64,000 bases of DNA. It comes from Acidobacteriaceae bacterium. Its GTDB lineage: Bacteria; Acidobacteriota; Terriglobia; Terriglobales; Acidobacteriaceae. Location of the stretch: positions 1-64,000 of the forward strand of contig JANXUC010000179.1 in NCBI GenBank assembly GCA_025352065.1. Direction: 5' to 3'. Positions 35,945 through 45,212 of this stretch are shown piece after piece (the stretch's first letter is position 1; every line of letters starts with the position of its first letter). The notes under the pieces are model-generated. The model had not been told where the DNA came from and did no database searches. It was given only the letters and a program-made list of their open reading frames with translations. The position numbers and the translations under genes were made by a program.

Positions 35945-36658
35945 CTAACTTGATTCCCTACTGGGCTGGCCGATCAGCAACACGCGATTGCGAGAGTTGG
36001 GGATTACGCGAGGGTTCTCCCACTGGAAGGTGGGAAGGACGCTAGAAGCAGGTTGGACTTGCTCTTCTCCAATGAGGAGGGCAAGGCGGCCCGCTGGTTG
36101 GAGGAGGCTGGCGGCCACGGGAAGGATTAGTTCAAACTGCTCCACGGCACGCAGGGTGACAACGTCGAAGCATCCGCTGGGGGCGGGCTTTGGTTCGCTG
36201 TTCCCTTCCCGGCTGGCGGGCTCAGGGTTTTCTTGAAAACGAGCGGCGAGATCTTCGGCGCGTCCGGCAAAGACATCGACGTCGGCTAGAGCGAGCGCGC
36301 GGACAACCTCGCGCAGGAAGGTCGATTTTTTTCCGTGAGACTCGATGAGCGTGACGAAAAGCTTGGGCGCCCAAAGCTTTATGGGGAGGCCGGGGAAGCC
36401 AGCGCCGGAACCGACGTCGGCGAGAGTGGCCGTCGCGGCGGGATCAGGAAAGAGATGACGGGCGGCGAAAAGCGATTCGCCGAAATGACGCGCAACGATT
36501 TCAACTGGGCTACGCACGGAAGTAAGGTTGGTACGTTCGTTCCATTTTAACAACAGATCGAGATACGTGGCGATGCGGGGAAGCAGGCTGTCGGAGATCG
36601 GCTGTTGGTCGTCGGCTAAGAACGGGGCCAGGAGCGCTGCGATTTGGGTCTGATCCAT
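35945..36658 (-). CDS. rsmG: 16S rRNA (guanine527-N7)-methyltransferase RsmG (GidB)
   Basis: 237 residues from ATG 36658; upstream residues in the frame do not match the family. It methylates N7 of G527 in 16S rRNA. Motifs: LLLKWNERTNLTSVR, the SAM site LADVGSGAGFPGLPIKLW, and FDVVTLRAVEQF. An insertion of about 20 polar residues rich in Glu, Pro and Ser (NPEPASREGNSEPKPAPSG) precedes FDVV and is absent from typical family members. It neighbours the parS/origin region rather than mnmG. Confidence 0.94.
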   Translation of the reverse strand: MDQTQIAALLAPFLADDQQPISDSLLPRIATYLDLLLKWNERTNLTSVRSPVEIVARHFGESLFAARHLFPDPAATATLADVGSGAGFPGLPIKLWAPKLFVTLIESHGKKSTFLREVVRALALADVDVFAGRAEDLAARFQENPEPASREGNSEPKPAPSGCFDVVTLRAVEQFELILPVAASLLQPAGRLALLIGEEQVQPASSVLPTFQWENPRVIPNSRNRVLLIGQPSRESS

Positions 36659-36711
36659 TGGTGAAGAAGGTACCAGTTGGCGGTGGCCCTTGCCAGTAAG
36701 ATCAAAAGCTT

Positions 36712-36804
36712 TGACCACAGAGGGGCACGGAGTATCACGGAGGAATGCCTTGGATCGCTAGGAGCAGATGCAAGTGCAAGGCATCGCGGACAAGAGTGTC
36801 CGCG
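36712..36804. repeat. Family B and family C repeats side by side
   Basis: An inverted family B copy (ACCACAGAGGGGCACGGAGT, 36712-36745) is followed by a family C palindrome (CGCGGACA-AGAG-TGTCCGCG, 36785-36804) in the gap between rsmG and the next minus-strand gene. Confidence 0.7.
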
Positions 36805-36813
36805 CCACATGGA

Positions 36814-37650
36814 CTACGTTAGGGGGATGGCTTTGAGTTTGCCTTCTTCGGTTTTTTCTACGTAGGCCATTGGGGTTTTGTGGTCGTGGGTGAAGATCAG
36901 GAGCCAGTTTTTGGGGATGGCTTCGGCATAGAGGCGTTTGCGGCTTTCGATGGTGTCGAGGGGGTAGAGGTCGAAAGCCATGGCCCAGGTGGGATCCAGG
37001 TGAGCGGTGGTGGGGACGAGGTCTCCGGTGAAGCAGGCGGTTTTGCCCTGACTTTCGATAATGACAGCTTGCATGTTGGCGGTGTGGCCTGGGTAAATGC
37101 GCGTTTTGATGCCGGGGAGGATTTCGGAATCGCCGTGGAGGAGCGTCATTTGGCCGCTGCGGATTAGAGGACCGTAGTTTTCGTCGAGATAGCTGACGCG
37201 GTCTCGTTCCAGTTGGAGAAGTCCATGCTCGTACTCTCCAGCTTGGGCAAAGTACTTGGCGTTGGGAAATGTAGGGACGATTTTGTCGCCCTGGCGCATG
37301 GTGTTCCAGCCGCAGTGATCGAAGTGGAGATGGGAATTGATGACGATGTCGATCTCAGCTGGGTCGATTTTTCCGGCGGCGAAGTTGTCTAGAAGTTTGG
37401 CTTGGTTGCCATGAATCTTTTGCTGTTTTTCGTTGAGCTTGTTGCCGATGCCGGTTTCGATTAAGACGTTTTTACTCCCGGTGCGGATGAGCAGGGAATT
37501 GAGGCCCGTCGTAATGCGATTCTTTTCGTCGGCCTGAACGCGGCGCTCCCAAAGGACTTTGGGGACTACGCCGAAGAAAGCGCCTCCGTCGAGGTAGTAG
37601 GTACCGTCGGAGATTATGGAGAGTTCGAAGTCGCCTAGAGTGTGGGGCAT
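36814..37650 (-). CDS. Metallo-beta-lactamase-fold hydrolase (AHL-lactonase-like)
   Basis: 278 residues with the MBL signature NSHLHFDHCGWNT (HxHxDH) at about 107-118, a later His in YPGHTANMQAV, an Asp in CFTGDLVP, and a final His in FTHDHKTP, together sufficient for a two-zinc site. Spacing and the GIGNKLNEKQ region resemble the AttM/AiiA-like lactonase branch, but the substrate cannot be told. No signal peptide, so cytosolic. It appears to be a single-gene unit. Confidence 0.85.
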   Translation of the reverse strand: MPHTLGDFELSIISDGTYYLDGGAFFGVVPKVLWERRVQADEKNRITTGLNSLLIRTGSKNVLIETGIGNKLNEKQQKIHGNQAKLLDNFAAGKIDPAEIDIVINSHLHFDHCGWNTMRQGDKIVPTFPNAKYFAQAGEYEHGLLQLERDRVSYLDENYGPLIRSGQMTLLHGDSEILPGIKTRIYPGHTANMQAVIIESQGKTACFTGDLVPTTAHLDPTWAMAFDLYPLDTIESRKRLYAEAIPKNWLLIFTHDHKTPMAYVEKTEEGKLKAIPLT

Positions 37651-37682
37651 AGGTCCATTTTAGCTTCTGGCGAAAACCTTTT

Positions 37683-37764
37683 ACCACGGAGAGCACAGAG
37701 TTTCACAGAGGAAGCTGGGAGCTAAGAGCAACAAGCCGATTCCCCGCTTCGCTCGGAATGACAT
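37683..37764. repeat. Family B and family A repeats side by side
   Basis: ACCACGGAGAGCACAGAGTT and TCACAGAGGAA (family B, inverted, 37683-37711), then GATTCCCCGCTTCGCTCGGA and ATGACAT (family A, 37738-37764), between the MBL gene start and the peptidase gene end. Confidence 0.65.
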
Positions 37765-37847
37765 ACGGTTCGGGATGCGGGTTATTACGCATACTGTTTC
37801 CCGGCTTCGATATCTTTGTGGAAGTATCCGCGCTACATTTGGGTTCC

Positions 37848-40112
37848 CTATTCTGGCATCAACTCGCGCACGAAGTGAGCTTCCAGCATGTGGAATAAGT
37901 GGGCTCTGGCGGCGGGACCGGAGATGCCATGGGTTTTATTGGGATAGACCATCAAGTCGAATGGCTTGCCCGCTTTGATTAAGGCATCGATCATTTGGAT
38001 GCTGTTCTGGAAATGGACATTGTCGTCGCTGGTACCGTGGACCAGAAGTAGGGAACCGTGAAGATTGGCGGCTACTTTGGGAGTGGAGGAAGCTTCGTAG
38101 CCTTTGGCGTTTTCGCTCAGCAGGCCCATGTAGCGTTCGGTGTAGATGGAGTCGTAGTTGCGGGAATCCGTCACAGGGGCTACGGAAACGCCGGCGCGGA
38201 AGCGGTCGGAATGGGTTAGAGCGTAGAGAGTCATGGAGCCGCCGTTGCTCCATCCCCAGATGCCGATGTGATCTTTGTCGAGTTGCGGATAGTCTTTGAG
38301 GAGTTGATCGAGAGCGCCGAGTTGGTCGCGAAGTTCGACGGCGCCGAATTGTCCTTTGATGGCAGCGCTGAATTTTTTGTCGCGGTTGGGAGTGCCGCGA
38401 TTGTCCACGGTGAAGACTGCAAAGCCGCGCTGGACAAGGAGTTGGTGGAAGAAAGCGAAGCTAAAGCCATCTTCGCCGGAGTCGGTGACGGTTTGCGCGG
38501 CCGGACCTCCGTAGACGTAAATGACGAGAGGAACTTTACCGGATGGACTGGATGGAAGCGTGAGCTGGCCGTGGAGGACGGTACCGTCTTCAGCGTGGAA
38601 GTCGACGAACTTGGGCGCGGTGAAACCGTAGTCGGCGATGTTGCGGGCTTCCCAGAGCTTTGTGCATGTTCCGTTTACGATACAGAAGGAAAGTGCGGGC
38701 GGATGCAACGTGGATGAAGCGCTGGAAGTAAAGTATTTACCGTTATCAGAGACTTCGCCGTGTTCGGTGCCCGGGGCTTCCGTGAGGCGGTGGAAGTGGG
38801 AGCCGTCGAGTTGGACGGAGTAGAGGTGCTGCTGGCGGACGTCGCTTTCATTGGCAGAGAGAAAGACAGTATTGGCTTCTGGCGTTGCAGCTTCGGTGAC
38901 GCCTTCGACGGATAGCACTTCGAAGTCTCCGTGTGTGAGCTGGCGTTCGAGTTTGGCGTCTTCGGTGAGGGGGGCGCTGGAGTTGAAGCTGTAAAGATAA
39001 AGATGGGTGTGGCCGTCGCGCCAGCTGGGCCATAGGAAATTGGCTCTGCCGTCGGCGCCGGATTTCAGGATTCTGAAGTCATCTCGCACGTAGATCCAGG
39101 CGTCGCTGGTTTCGCTGAGGACTTTGCGGGAGCGACCGGAATTGACGTCGATGAAATAAAGATCCAGTCGATCTTGCTTGCGATTGAGAACTTGCGCCCA
39201 AACGATACCTGGGCGAACCCACCCGAAGCGGGGAAGGTAGTTGTCTTGCGCTTCGGGCGAATCTTCTTTGAAAGGCGTGATCCACTTCACTTTGCCATTT
39301 TTGGCGTCCACAACACCCAGACGAACGATGGGATTCGGGTCGCCGACTTTGGGATACTTTTCGTTGTCCAGGTGTGGATGGGTGGGCATCCAATCGGTAA
39401 TGGGGTAGGTGGGAACACGAGTCTGATCCATTTGGAGAAATGCAATATGGCGGCTGTCGGGGGACCAGAACTGGTTGCTGCGCACACCGAGTTCTTCCGT
39501 GTAAACCCAGTCGGGTTCACCGTTGAGGATGTTGCCTTTTTCGGCGTCTTTCCTGGGAGAATCTTTCTCACTGGTGAGCTGCTTCTCTCTCGCACCATCG
39601 ACGGAGCGGACGACGAGGTTGTGCTGGCGAATGAAGGAAACGGACTTGCCGTCGGGGGAGAATTTGGGGTCATCGGCCGATTCGGGGCTCGAAGTGAACT
39701 GGATAGCTGTTCCATTTTCCAAGCTATAGAGCCAGAGCTGGCCGTGAGAATCGAACAAAATGTGTTTGGAATCGGGAGCCCAGTGGTAGGCGGCGACCGA
39801 ATACCGGGTGAGGCGCTCTTTTTCGCGCTCGTCGGTAACTTTGCTAAGCGGCGGGGCGAGGGAAGCCAGCTTGGCTTCGCTGACGAGAACGGATTTTTGC
39901 CCTGTCGCTGTATCGATGTACCAGAGCTCGCCATGTTCGCCGGAATCGTCGCGTTGGACGAAGGAAAATTTGGTGCCGTCGGGACTCCACTTGAAGCCTT
40001 CGGGAGCGCGACCCAAAAGGCCGCCATCCGCGAATATGGCTTCAATGGTGAGTGGCTTGGTTTGAGCGGCTACGGCGGTGGCAAGGGCGAGGACGATCAG
40101 CAGACGTTTCAT
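37848..40112 (-). CDS. S9 family peptidase, dipeptidyl-peptidase-IV-like
   Basis: 754 residues with a signal peptide (about 1-16, cleavage after AVAA). The N-terminal part is a DPP-IV beta-propeller domain (about 45-480); the C-terminal part is the alpha/beta-hydrolase with the serine nucleophile in GWSNGG at Ser622, Asp696 in HGTSDDNVHF and His728 in NKTHGISG. The Glu-Glu motif of the propeller that binds the substrate N-terminus may correspond to TEELGVRSNQ. It removes dipeptides, often Xaa-Pro, from peptides in the periplasm. GGAG precedes the ATG at good spacing. Confidence 0.93.
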   Translation of the reverse strand: MKRLLIVLALATAVAAQTKPLTIEAIFADGGLLGRAPEGFKWSPDGTKFSFVQRDDSGEHGELWYIDTATGQKSVLVSEAKLASLAPPLSKVTDEREKERLTRYSVAAYHWAPDSKHILFDSHGQLWLYSLENGTAIQFTSSPESADDPKFSPDGKSVSFIRQHNLVVRSVDGAREKQLTSEKDSPRKDAEKGNILNGEPDWVYTEELGVRSNQFWSPDSRHIAFLQMDQTRVPTYPITDWMPTHPHLDNEKYPKVGDPNPIVRLGVVDAKNGKVKWITPFKEDSPEAQDNYLPRFGWVRPGIVWAQVLNRKQDRLDLYFIDVNSGRSRKVLSETSDAWIYVRDDFRILKSGADGRANFLWPSWRDGHTHLYLYSFNSSAPLTEDAKLERQLTHGDFEVLSVEGVTEAATPEANTVFLSANESDVRQQHLYSVQLDGSHFHRLTEAPGTEHGEVSDNGKYFTSSASSTLHPPALSFCIVNGTCTKLWEARNIADYGFTAPKFVDFHAEDGTVLHGQLTLPSSPSGKVPLVIYVYGGPAAQTVTDSGEDGFSFAFFHQLLVQRGFAVFTVDNRGTPNRDKKFSAAIKGQFGAVELRDQLGALDQLLKDYPQLDKDHIGIWGWSNGGSMTLYALTHSDRFRAGVSVAPVTDSRNYDSIYTERYMGLLSENAKGYEASSTPKVAANLHGSLLLVHGTSDDNVHFQNSIQMIDALIKAGKPFDLMVYPNKTHGISGPAARAHLFHMLEAHFVRELMPE

Positions 40113-40216
40113 CTGGGCTCCGGGTGGACCTGCTAGTTTAAGTCATTTTGACGAGAGAGGACACGTTCGACCGCAGAAGAAAGTGGGAAGGCCCGGGGGC
40201 GGTACTGGATAAATTC

Positions 40217-40867
40217 CTATTTAAGGGAAACTAGAATCGACCGCACAACTCCTGCTAAGGCATTGCCCAGGAGTAAGTGCTGTTCTGGATCAAGATGTAC
40301 GCCGTCAATTTTGCTGGTGCTGGTGGCAGTTTCGGCGTCGAAGAAATGGCAGCCGAGATTCGTGGCAACTTGCCTGTAGGCATCGGCGAGGCCAGCGCTT
40401 TTCTGCTCAGCGTCACGAAATTTTGGGGCCAGAACCCCTTTTGGAGAGCGGATTTGGGGCGGGCATACGATCAGAATTGGCGGTACCGGCATGCCGGGCT
40501 CGATGGGGGCTTTGCGAATTTCACTGACCAAGACTGCGATGCCTTGCGCGGCGGACCATGCCTCGTGGTAGGGATGGGAGAACTGAAAATCGTTGGTTCC
40601 CAGCATGAGGATGACGAGGGCAAGCGGGGAATTGATTTCGATGCGTTGCGCCAGGCCCAGTAGGCCATTGCGGCCCGGCTTAAAAGGATCTTCCCAGACT
40701 GTGCGGCGTCCGTTGAGGGAGTCTTCGATTACTCGCACCTTGCAGCTGGATTCGTTGAGTTTGTTTTCGAGGACGCCGGGCCAACGCTGGTCAAAGGGCA
40801 GGCGGGAGCGGGTGTTGGGGATGATGCCCCAGGTCAAGGAGTCGGAGTAGACGAGTATTTGCTGCAT
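40217..40867 (-). CDS. SGNH/GDSL-type hydrolase (arylesterase-like)
   Basis: 216 residues. Block I is VYSDSLTWG with the nucleophile Ser10, block III contains MLGTNDF (Asn of the oxyanion hole), and block V is KIDGVHLDPEQH with the catalytic Asp and His. These fit the SGNH superfamily; the overall length and the short N-terminus without signal resemble cytosolic arylesterases/acyl-esterases. The natural substrate is unknown. It lies downstream of the M13 peptidase gene but behind a terminator, so it is probably transcribed separately. Confidence 0.87.
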   Translation of the reverse strand: MQQILVYSDSLTWGIIPNTRSRLPFDQRWPGVLENKLNESSCKVRVIEDSLNGRRTVWEDPFKPGRNGLLGLAQRIEINSPLALVILMLGTNDFQFSHPYHEAWSAAQGIAVLVSEIRKAPIEPGMPVPPILIVCPPQIRSPKGVLAPKFRDAEQKSAGLADAYRQVATNLGCHFFDAETATSTSKIDGVHLDPEQHLLLGNALAGVVRSILVSLK

Positions 40868-40917
40868 GTGGCGTTTAGTTTAGCGCGTTTTTTGGGATCG
40901 CGTAAGACAAGGAAAGA

Positions 40918-40935
40918 GGCTGCTTTTCAGCAGCC
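40918..40935 (-). terminator. Intrinsic terminator after the M13 peptidase gene
   Basis: On the minus strand GGCTGC-TGAAAA-GCAGCC is followed by TCTTTCCTTG, about 60 bp beyond the M13 stop and before the SGNH gene start. Confidence 0.7.
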
Positions 40936-40963
40936 CCATGTTTCGTTTATGGCACATACACTT

Positions 40964-40983
40964 CGCGGGCGAGAGTGCCCGCG
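40964..40983. repeat. Diverged palindrome of family C
   Basis: CGCGGGC-GAGAGT-GCCCGCG, similar in build to the GCGGACA-AGAG-TGTCCGC elements but with G/C changes in both arms, consistent with compensatory pairing. Confidence 0.6.
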
Positions 40984-40995
40984 CCCTATGGTCTG

Positions 40996-43080
40996 CTACC
41001 AGACGCGGCAGGCGTTTTCGTGAACCATCGGACTGCCTTTCTTGCAGCCGAATGCCTGCTGGAATTCCGGCATGTTGGACACTGTGTTGTTGACGCGATA
41101 CTTCGGGACAGAGTGAGGGTTGGTGAGCACCTGTGTGCGGAGGACCTCGGGGCGCATTTGCGTACACCAGCTGTTCGCGTAAGAGAGGAAAAAGCGTTGT
41201 CGCGGGGTCCAGCCATCTTCACCTTTCTCGTCTACTGATTTACCTACCTTCTTCAACGCCGCTTCCAGCGCCATGAAGGCGAGGCGCGTGCCACCGTTGT
41301 CGGCGGTGTCTTCGCCTTGGGTCAGGCGTCCGTCCTGTTTCACTCCTGGGCCAGCCTCGGGGATCTCCTGTGTGTATTGCTTGGCGATGCAGTTTCCACG
41401 CTCGTCGTAAGCTTTGCCGTCTTCGGGGGTCCACCAGTCACGAAGGTTTCCGGTGGCGTCGAACTGCCGGCCCTGGTCGTCGAAGCCGTGAGTAATTTCG
41501 TGGCCAATGACGGCGCCGATTCCTCCGTAATTCACAGCGGCGTCTAGATCTTTCTCAAAGAACGGAGGCTGCAGAATGCCGGCAGGGAAGTTAATGGTGT
41601 TGAGTTGCGGATCGTAATAGGCATTGATGGTCGGAGGCGTCATGTTCCACTCGCCGCGATCAACGGGCTTCCCAACCTTGTTGAGCTGGCGCTTAAACTC
41701 AAATGCGGTCGCCTCGTAAACGTTGTTCAGGTAGCTGTTGTTGGAAATCTTGACGGAAGAATAGTCGCGCCACTTATTCGGATAACCGATCTTGTCTTCG
41801 ATACTCTTCAGCTTTTTGGCAGCCTCTTCTTTAGTTTTGGCGCTCATCCAATCGAGCGATTTGATGTCCTGGTCGAGGGCGGCTTCGACGTCATGTACGA
41901 GGTTGATGACGCGCTGCTTGCTTTCCGGGGGGAAGGCACGGGCGACATAGGCCTGGCCCAGGACTTCGCCGAGATCCCGATCGGCGGCACCGACGCAACG
42001 GCGCCAGCGTGGCTGCATTTTTTCGGCGCCAGCGAGAGTATGGCCGTAAAAGCCCCAGTTCTCTTCAGCAATTGCGGAGGAAAGGTAAGGCGCAGTACCG
42101 TGCAGAAGATACCAACGCAGGTAAGTCTTCCAGTGGTCGAGCGGATGCTGCTGGACCAGCTGCTCAAGACCTTTAAAGTAATCCGGCGAAGTCACCAGGT
42201 AGTGGTGGGGAGCGGGTGCGCCGACAATCTCAATGTAACGCTTCCAGCTCAAGGATGGCGTGAGCGCCTGGAGCTGCTCCAGCGACATTTTGTTGTTGAG
42301 CTTTTTGGGATCGCGGCGGGTCACGTTATCCATTTGGACTTTTGCCATCCCGGTTTCTATTGCGAGAACGGCTTCGGCGGATTTTGCGGCAACTTCTTTG
42401 CTCTCTCCTGAAAGCTCGAATATGCGGCGCACGTGAGCTTGATACTTGTTTCGGATTTCGACGGACTTGGCGTCATCCTTTTGGTAGAAATCGCGACTGG
42501 GGAGCGCCACACCGCCCTGATCCACTGCAATGACTACAAGTGAGGCATCATCCAGGTCCTGGCCAGAGCCGAAACCGAACATGGGTGCGTTGGTTTGGTT
42601 ATCATCGCCTTGCCATGCGCCGGGAAGGGATTTGTGCAGGTGGGCGACTTCGTCAATGAGTTCGAATTTCTCCTTGATGGCCTGGATACGTTTGAGCTCG
42701 GCGGCGAGATCGCGCATTCCGGCGGCATCGATGCCCTTTTCGTCCATGCAAGCGGACCAATAATCTCCGACCTGTTGTTCGATCTGGGAGCGGCCATCTT
42801 TCTTGGCGGCCGCCTGCTCCATCGTTTCGCGAGAGACGTTGAGGTTCCAAAGGTTGAGTCCGCTCGCGGTTCCCCAAGATACTTGATCGGCAGGGATGGG
42901 GTTGGAGGCAAACCACTTTCCGCAAGAGTAGCTGTAGAAATCCTGGCAGGGGTCGAGCGAACGGTTGGCCTGGTCGGGGTTAAAGTGCTGCAGCTTGCCT
43001 TGTTCGGAGTCGGATTGAGCGGAAACGGCGGTGGCAATACTTAGAATAGAACAGATCACGAGGAGCTTGGTCATTCGCAT
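40996..43080 (-). CDS. M13 family metallopeptidase (neprilysin-like)
   Basis: 694 residues from ATG 43080, where AAGGAA lies 7 bases upstream and a signal peptide (MRMTKLLVICSILSIATAVSAQ) starts. Visible are the N-terminal PCQDFYSYSCGKW typical of M13, the NAYYDPQLNTINFPAGIL segment, the zinc site GHEITHGFDDQG with HExxH, and the C-terminal disulfide and CRVW tail. It is an exported zinc endopeptidase that cuts short peptides. Together with the nearby S9 peptidase it suggests peptide scavenging. Confidence 0.94.
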   Translation of the reverse strand: MRMTKLLVICSILSIATAVSAQSDSEQGKLQHFNPDQANRSLDPCQDFYSYSCGKWFASNPIPADQVSWGTASGLNLWNLNVSRETMEQAAAKKDGRSQIEQQVGDYWSACMDEKGIDAAGMRDLAAELKRIQAIKEKFELIDEVAHLHKSLPGAWQGDDNQTNAPMFGFGSGQDLDDASLVVIAVDQGGVALPSRDFYQKDDAKSVEIRNKYQAHVRRIFELSGESKEVAAKSAEAVLAIETGMAKVQMDNVTRRDPKKLNNKMSLEQLQALTPSLSWKRYIEIVGAPAPHHYLVTSPDYFKGLEQLVQQHPLDHWKTYLRWYLLHGTAPYLSSAIAEENWGFYGHTLAGAEKMQPRWRRCVGAADRDLGEVLGQAYVARAFPPESKQRVINLVHDVEAALDQDIKSLDWMSAKTKEEAAKKLKSIEDKIGYPNKWRDYSSVKISNNSYLNNVYEATAFEFKRQLNKVGKPVDRGEWNMTPPTINAYYDPQLNTINFPAGILQPPFFEKDLDAAVNYGGIGAVIGHEITHGFDDQGRQFDATGNLRDWWTPEDGKAYDERGNCIAKQYTQEIPEAGPGVKQDGRLTQGEDTADNGGTRLAFMALEAALKKVGKSVDEKGEDGWTPRQRFFLSYANSWCTQMRPEVLRTQVLTNPHSVPKYRVNNTVSNMPEFQQAFGCKKGSPMVHENACRVW

Positions 43081-43243
43081 GGAGAATTCCTTGGTTGCGC
43101 AACTGCAAAGATACGCGCGGTTTGAGTTCGAGTTCAGGGGCCGGATGATTGTAGCGGGTTCAGGGTTGTGCTGGGAATCAGGCTTAGGCGGAGTGTTATG
43201 TCTCGGCTTCTCGGCCGAAAACCGCCACAACAAAGTCAAAGGT

Positions 43244-43264
43244 GGCGGACAAGAGTGTCCGGGC
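43244..43264. repeat. Dispersed palindrome family C
   Basis: GGCGGACA-AGAG-TGTCCGGG between the rRNA methyltransferase stop and the M13 gene start. Confidence 0.7.
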
Positions 43265-43276
43265 TACAATTGCAGG

Positions 43277-44479
43277 TCAAACCACGCTCAGGAGCAGAGC
43301 CTTCAAATAGGCGGTTTCTGGAATGGTCGGAACAACCGGGTGATCTTTCGCTTGGCCGCGTTTCTCCAGAATGCGGACTGTGCGGCGCGCATCGAGGGAA
43401 GCGGCGACCACGATGCTTTGCAGTTCCTGTTCACTAACATGATAGGAGCAGGAACAGGTGACCAGGACGCCACCGGGGCGCAGCATCTTGAGGGCCCGCA
43501 AATTGAGTTCTTTGTAGCCGCGCGCCGCCGCATCAAGATCACGTTTCGATTTTGCAAACGCTGGCGGATCAAGCACGATGGTGTCGTATTGCCGCCCGGC
43601 AGTTGCGTAATCTTTGAGAAGATCGAAAGCGTTGGCTTCCATCCATTCAACTTCGCGGACATTTAATACAGCATTTTCTTCGGCAACTTCGAGGGCGGGG
43701 CACGAACTATCCACGCCGGTAACCTTTTCGCAGCAGCGGGCGAGATGGAGGGCGAAGCCTCCCTGGTAGCAGAACATGTCCAGCGCTTCGCCGTGAGCGT
43801 ACTGCTCGGCGGCGGCGTAGTTTTCGCGTTGATCGAGGAAAGCGCCGGTCTTTTGGCCATGCAAACCGTCATAGTGGAACTTGACGCCGTTCATGGTAAA
43901 AATGGTGCTTGTCTTTTCGCCGTGCAGTAGCTGGGAGTCGCGCGACGGAAGATTTTCTAATTCACGAACGCGGGGTTCGACGCGCTCGACGATGCCATCC
44001 GGTTTGAGTTCTTCAAGCAGACTAGCCAGCACGGTTTCGCGGACGGCAGTCGTGTCCATCGCCTGGGTTTGCGCTTGCAGGGAGAGGACATCGTTATAAC
44101 GATCCACGATCAGGCCGGGCAGAAAATCGGCTTCGCTGAAGATGACGCGATAGGCATCGGTGTTTTGCACGACCTGCTTGCGGTAGGCGACGGCATCATG
44201 GATTCGCTGGCGGAGCAGGCTAGGCAGTTCGTTCGGAGTCAGCGCTCCGGACGTCAACATACGAACCGCGATCTGCGAAGCGCTGCTGTAGAAGGCGGTG
44301 CCTAGAGGCTTTTTGCGATGGTCGACGACTCGCACAAGTGCGCCTGCGGCAATCTCCGGTTCCACGGGGACAACATCGGAGCGATAGACCCAGACATGGC
44401 CGCTCTGGAGGCGCTCGGCTCCGCGTTTGGAAATTTGCAGTTCGGGCAGGATGCTGCCTTGGGGAGCCTTCATGGTCAT
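43277..44479 (-). CDS. Class I SAM-dependent rRNA methyltransferase, RlmI-like
   Basis: 400 residues in the RlmI/RlmK layout: an N-terminal PUA-like RNA-binding domain (about 12-90; RGAERLQSGHVWVYRSDV), an EEHEHEE-like linker, and a C-terminal Rossmann domain with ALDMFCYQGGFALHLA (SAM motif I), VTGVDSSCPALEVAEENA and the catalytic LDPPAFAKSK motif. RlmI makes m5C1962 in 23S rRNA, but this position relies on Cys in the active motif, and LDPPAFAK has none, so a different base or atom may be modified. ATG at 44473 is an alternative start. Confidence 0.87.
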   Translation of the reverse strand: MTMKAPQGSILPELQISKRGAERLQSGHVWVYRSDVVPVEPEIAAGALVRVVDHRKKPLGTAFYSSASQIAVRMLTSGALTPNELPSLLRQRIHDAVAYRKQVVQNTDAYRVIFSEADFLPGLIVDRYNDVLSLQAQTQAMDTTAVRETVLASLLEELKPDGIVERVEPRVRELENLPSRDSQLLHGEKTSTIFTMNGVKFHYDGLHGQKTGAFLDQRENYAAAEQYAHGEALDMFCYQGGFALHLARCCEKVTGVDSSCPALEVAEENAVLNVREVEWMEANAFDLLKDYATAGRQYDTIVLDPPAFAKSKRDLDAAARGYKELNLRALKMLRPGGVLVTCSCSYHVSEQELQSIVVAASLDARRTVRILEKRGQAKDHPVVPTIPETAYLKALLLSVV

Positions 44480-44538
44480 CTTTCAATCTTAAACTGGGTA
44501 ATATTGACTTAGTTTACGACTTAGTCTATGTTGAAAAG

Positions 44539-44817
44539 ATGGAAGTGAACATCCATCAAGCTAAGACACACCTGTCGCGTCTGCTGCAGCGGGTCGCCGG
44601 AGGCGAGGAAATCACGATTGCGCGCGCGGGCAAGCCTGTCGCCCGCCTGATTTCGGTGACAGCCAGCCCGGCCGTCCGTCCACTTGGGATGGATAAGGGC
44701 CGATTTCGCGTCCCCGAAGACTTCAATGCGCCGCTGCCGCCGGATTTGCTAGCCGCTTTTGAGGGTCAAGCCATTCCGGTGGCAAAAGCGAAACCCCGTT
44801 CTCGTCGCAAAGCATGA
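44539..44817 (+). CDS. Type II antitoxin, Phd/YefM family
   Basis: 92 residues. The N-terminus MEVNIHQAKTHLSRLLQRV is the Phd/YefM DNA-binding fold; EEITIARAGKPVARLI completes it; the rest is a disordered, basic C-terminal part that would wrap the toxin. ATG 44539 is chosen because the family N-terminus begins there; the frame extends further upstream without signal. Its TGA overlaps the toxin ATG (44814-44817). As usual for such pairs it probably represses its own promoter. Confidence 0.9.
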   Translation: MEVNIHQAKTHLSRLLQRVAGGEEITIARAGKPVARLISVTASPAVRPLGMDKGRFRVPEDFNAPLPPDLLAAFEGQAIPVAKAKPRSRRKA

Positions 44818-45209
44818 AGTATCTTCTGGATACAGAAGTCTGGCTGTGGAGCTTGTCGGAGCCGGACCGTCTCAATTCCAGAGCCAAAAAGCTGCTGGCC
44901 GACGGCACCCAGGAAATCTATCTTTCGGCCGCCAGTTCTTGGGAAATCGCAATCAAGTACGCGCTCGGGAAGTTGGCTCTTCCCGAACCTCCCGACCACT
45001 ACGTGACGCAACGAATGACAGCGCAGGGTCTCCACGCTCTAACCATTTCGCACGATCACGCTCTGCGCGTGTACGCGCTTCCTCGCCATCACAAAGACCC
45101 GTTCGACCGCCTGCTCATAGCGCAAGCCGAAGCGGAAGGGCTAACGCTGCTTACGGCGGATGCTGCGTTCAAGGACTACGGAGTGAAGCTGGTGTGGTGT
45201 GGGCGGTAA
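44814..45209 (+). CDS. vapC: Type II toxin, PIN-domain ribonuclease (VapC-type)
   Basis: 131 residues. PIN-domain acidic residues are in place: Asp6 (LLDTEVWLW), Glu44 (SSWEIAIKYALGKL), Asp95/Asp98 (HHKDPFDRLLIAQA) and Asp116 (LLTADAAF). SWEIxIKxxxGKL plus DPFDRxLxAQA marks the common VapC subfamily, which cuts tRNA or rRNA. It overlaps the Phd-type antitoxin by 4 bases. The pairing Phd antitoxin with PIN toxin is common. Confidence 0.93.
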   Translation: MKYLLDTEVWLWSLSEPDRLNSRAKKLLADGTQEIYLSAASSWEIAIKYALGKLALPEPPDHYVTQRMTAQGLHALTISHDHALRVYALPRHHKDPFDRLLIAQAEAEGLTLLTADAAFKDYGVKLVWCGR

Positions 45210-45212
45210 TGT

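Noticed and set aside
43277-44479. Firm RlmI (m5C1962) assignment
   Set aside because: The overall layout fits, but the active-site motif lacks the expected catalytic Cys, so only the general class is called.
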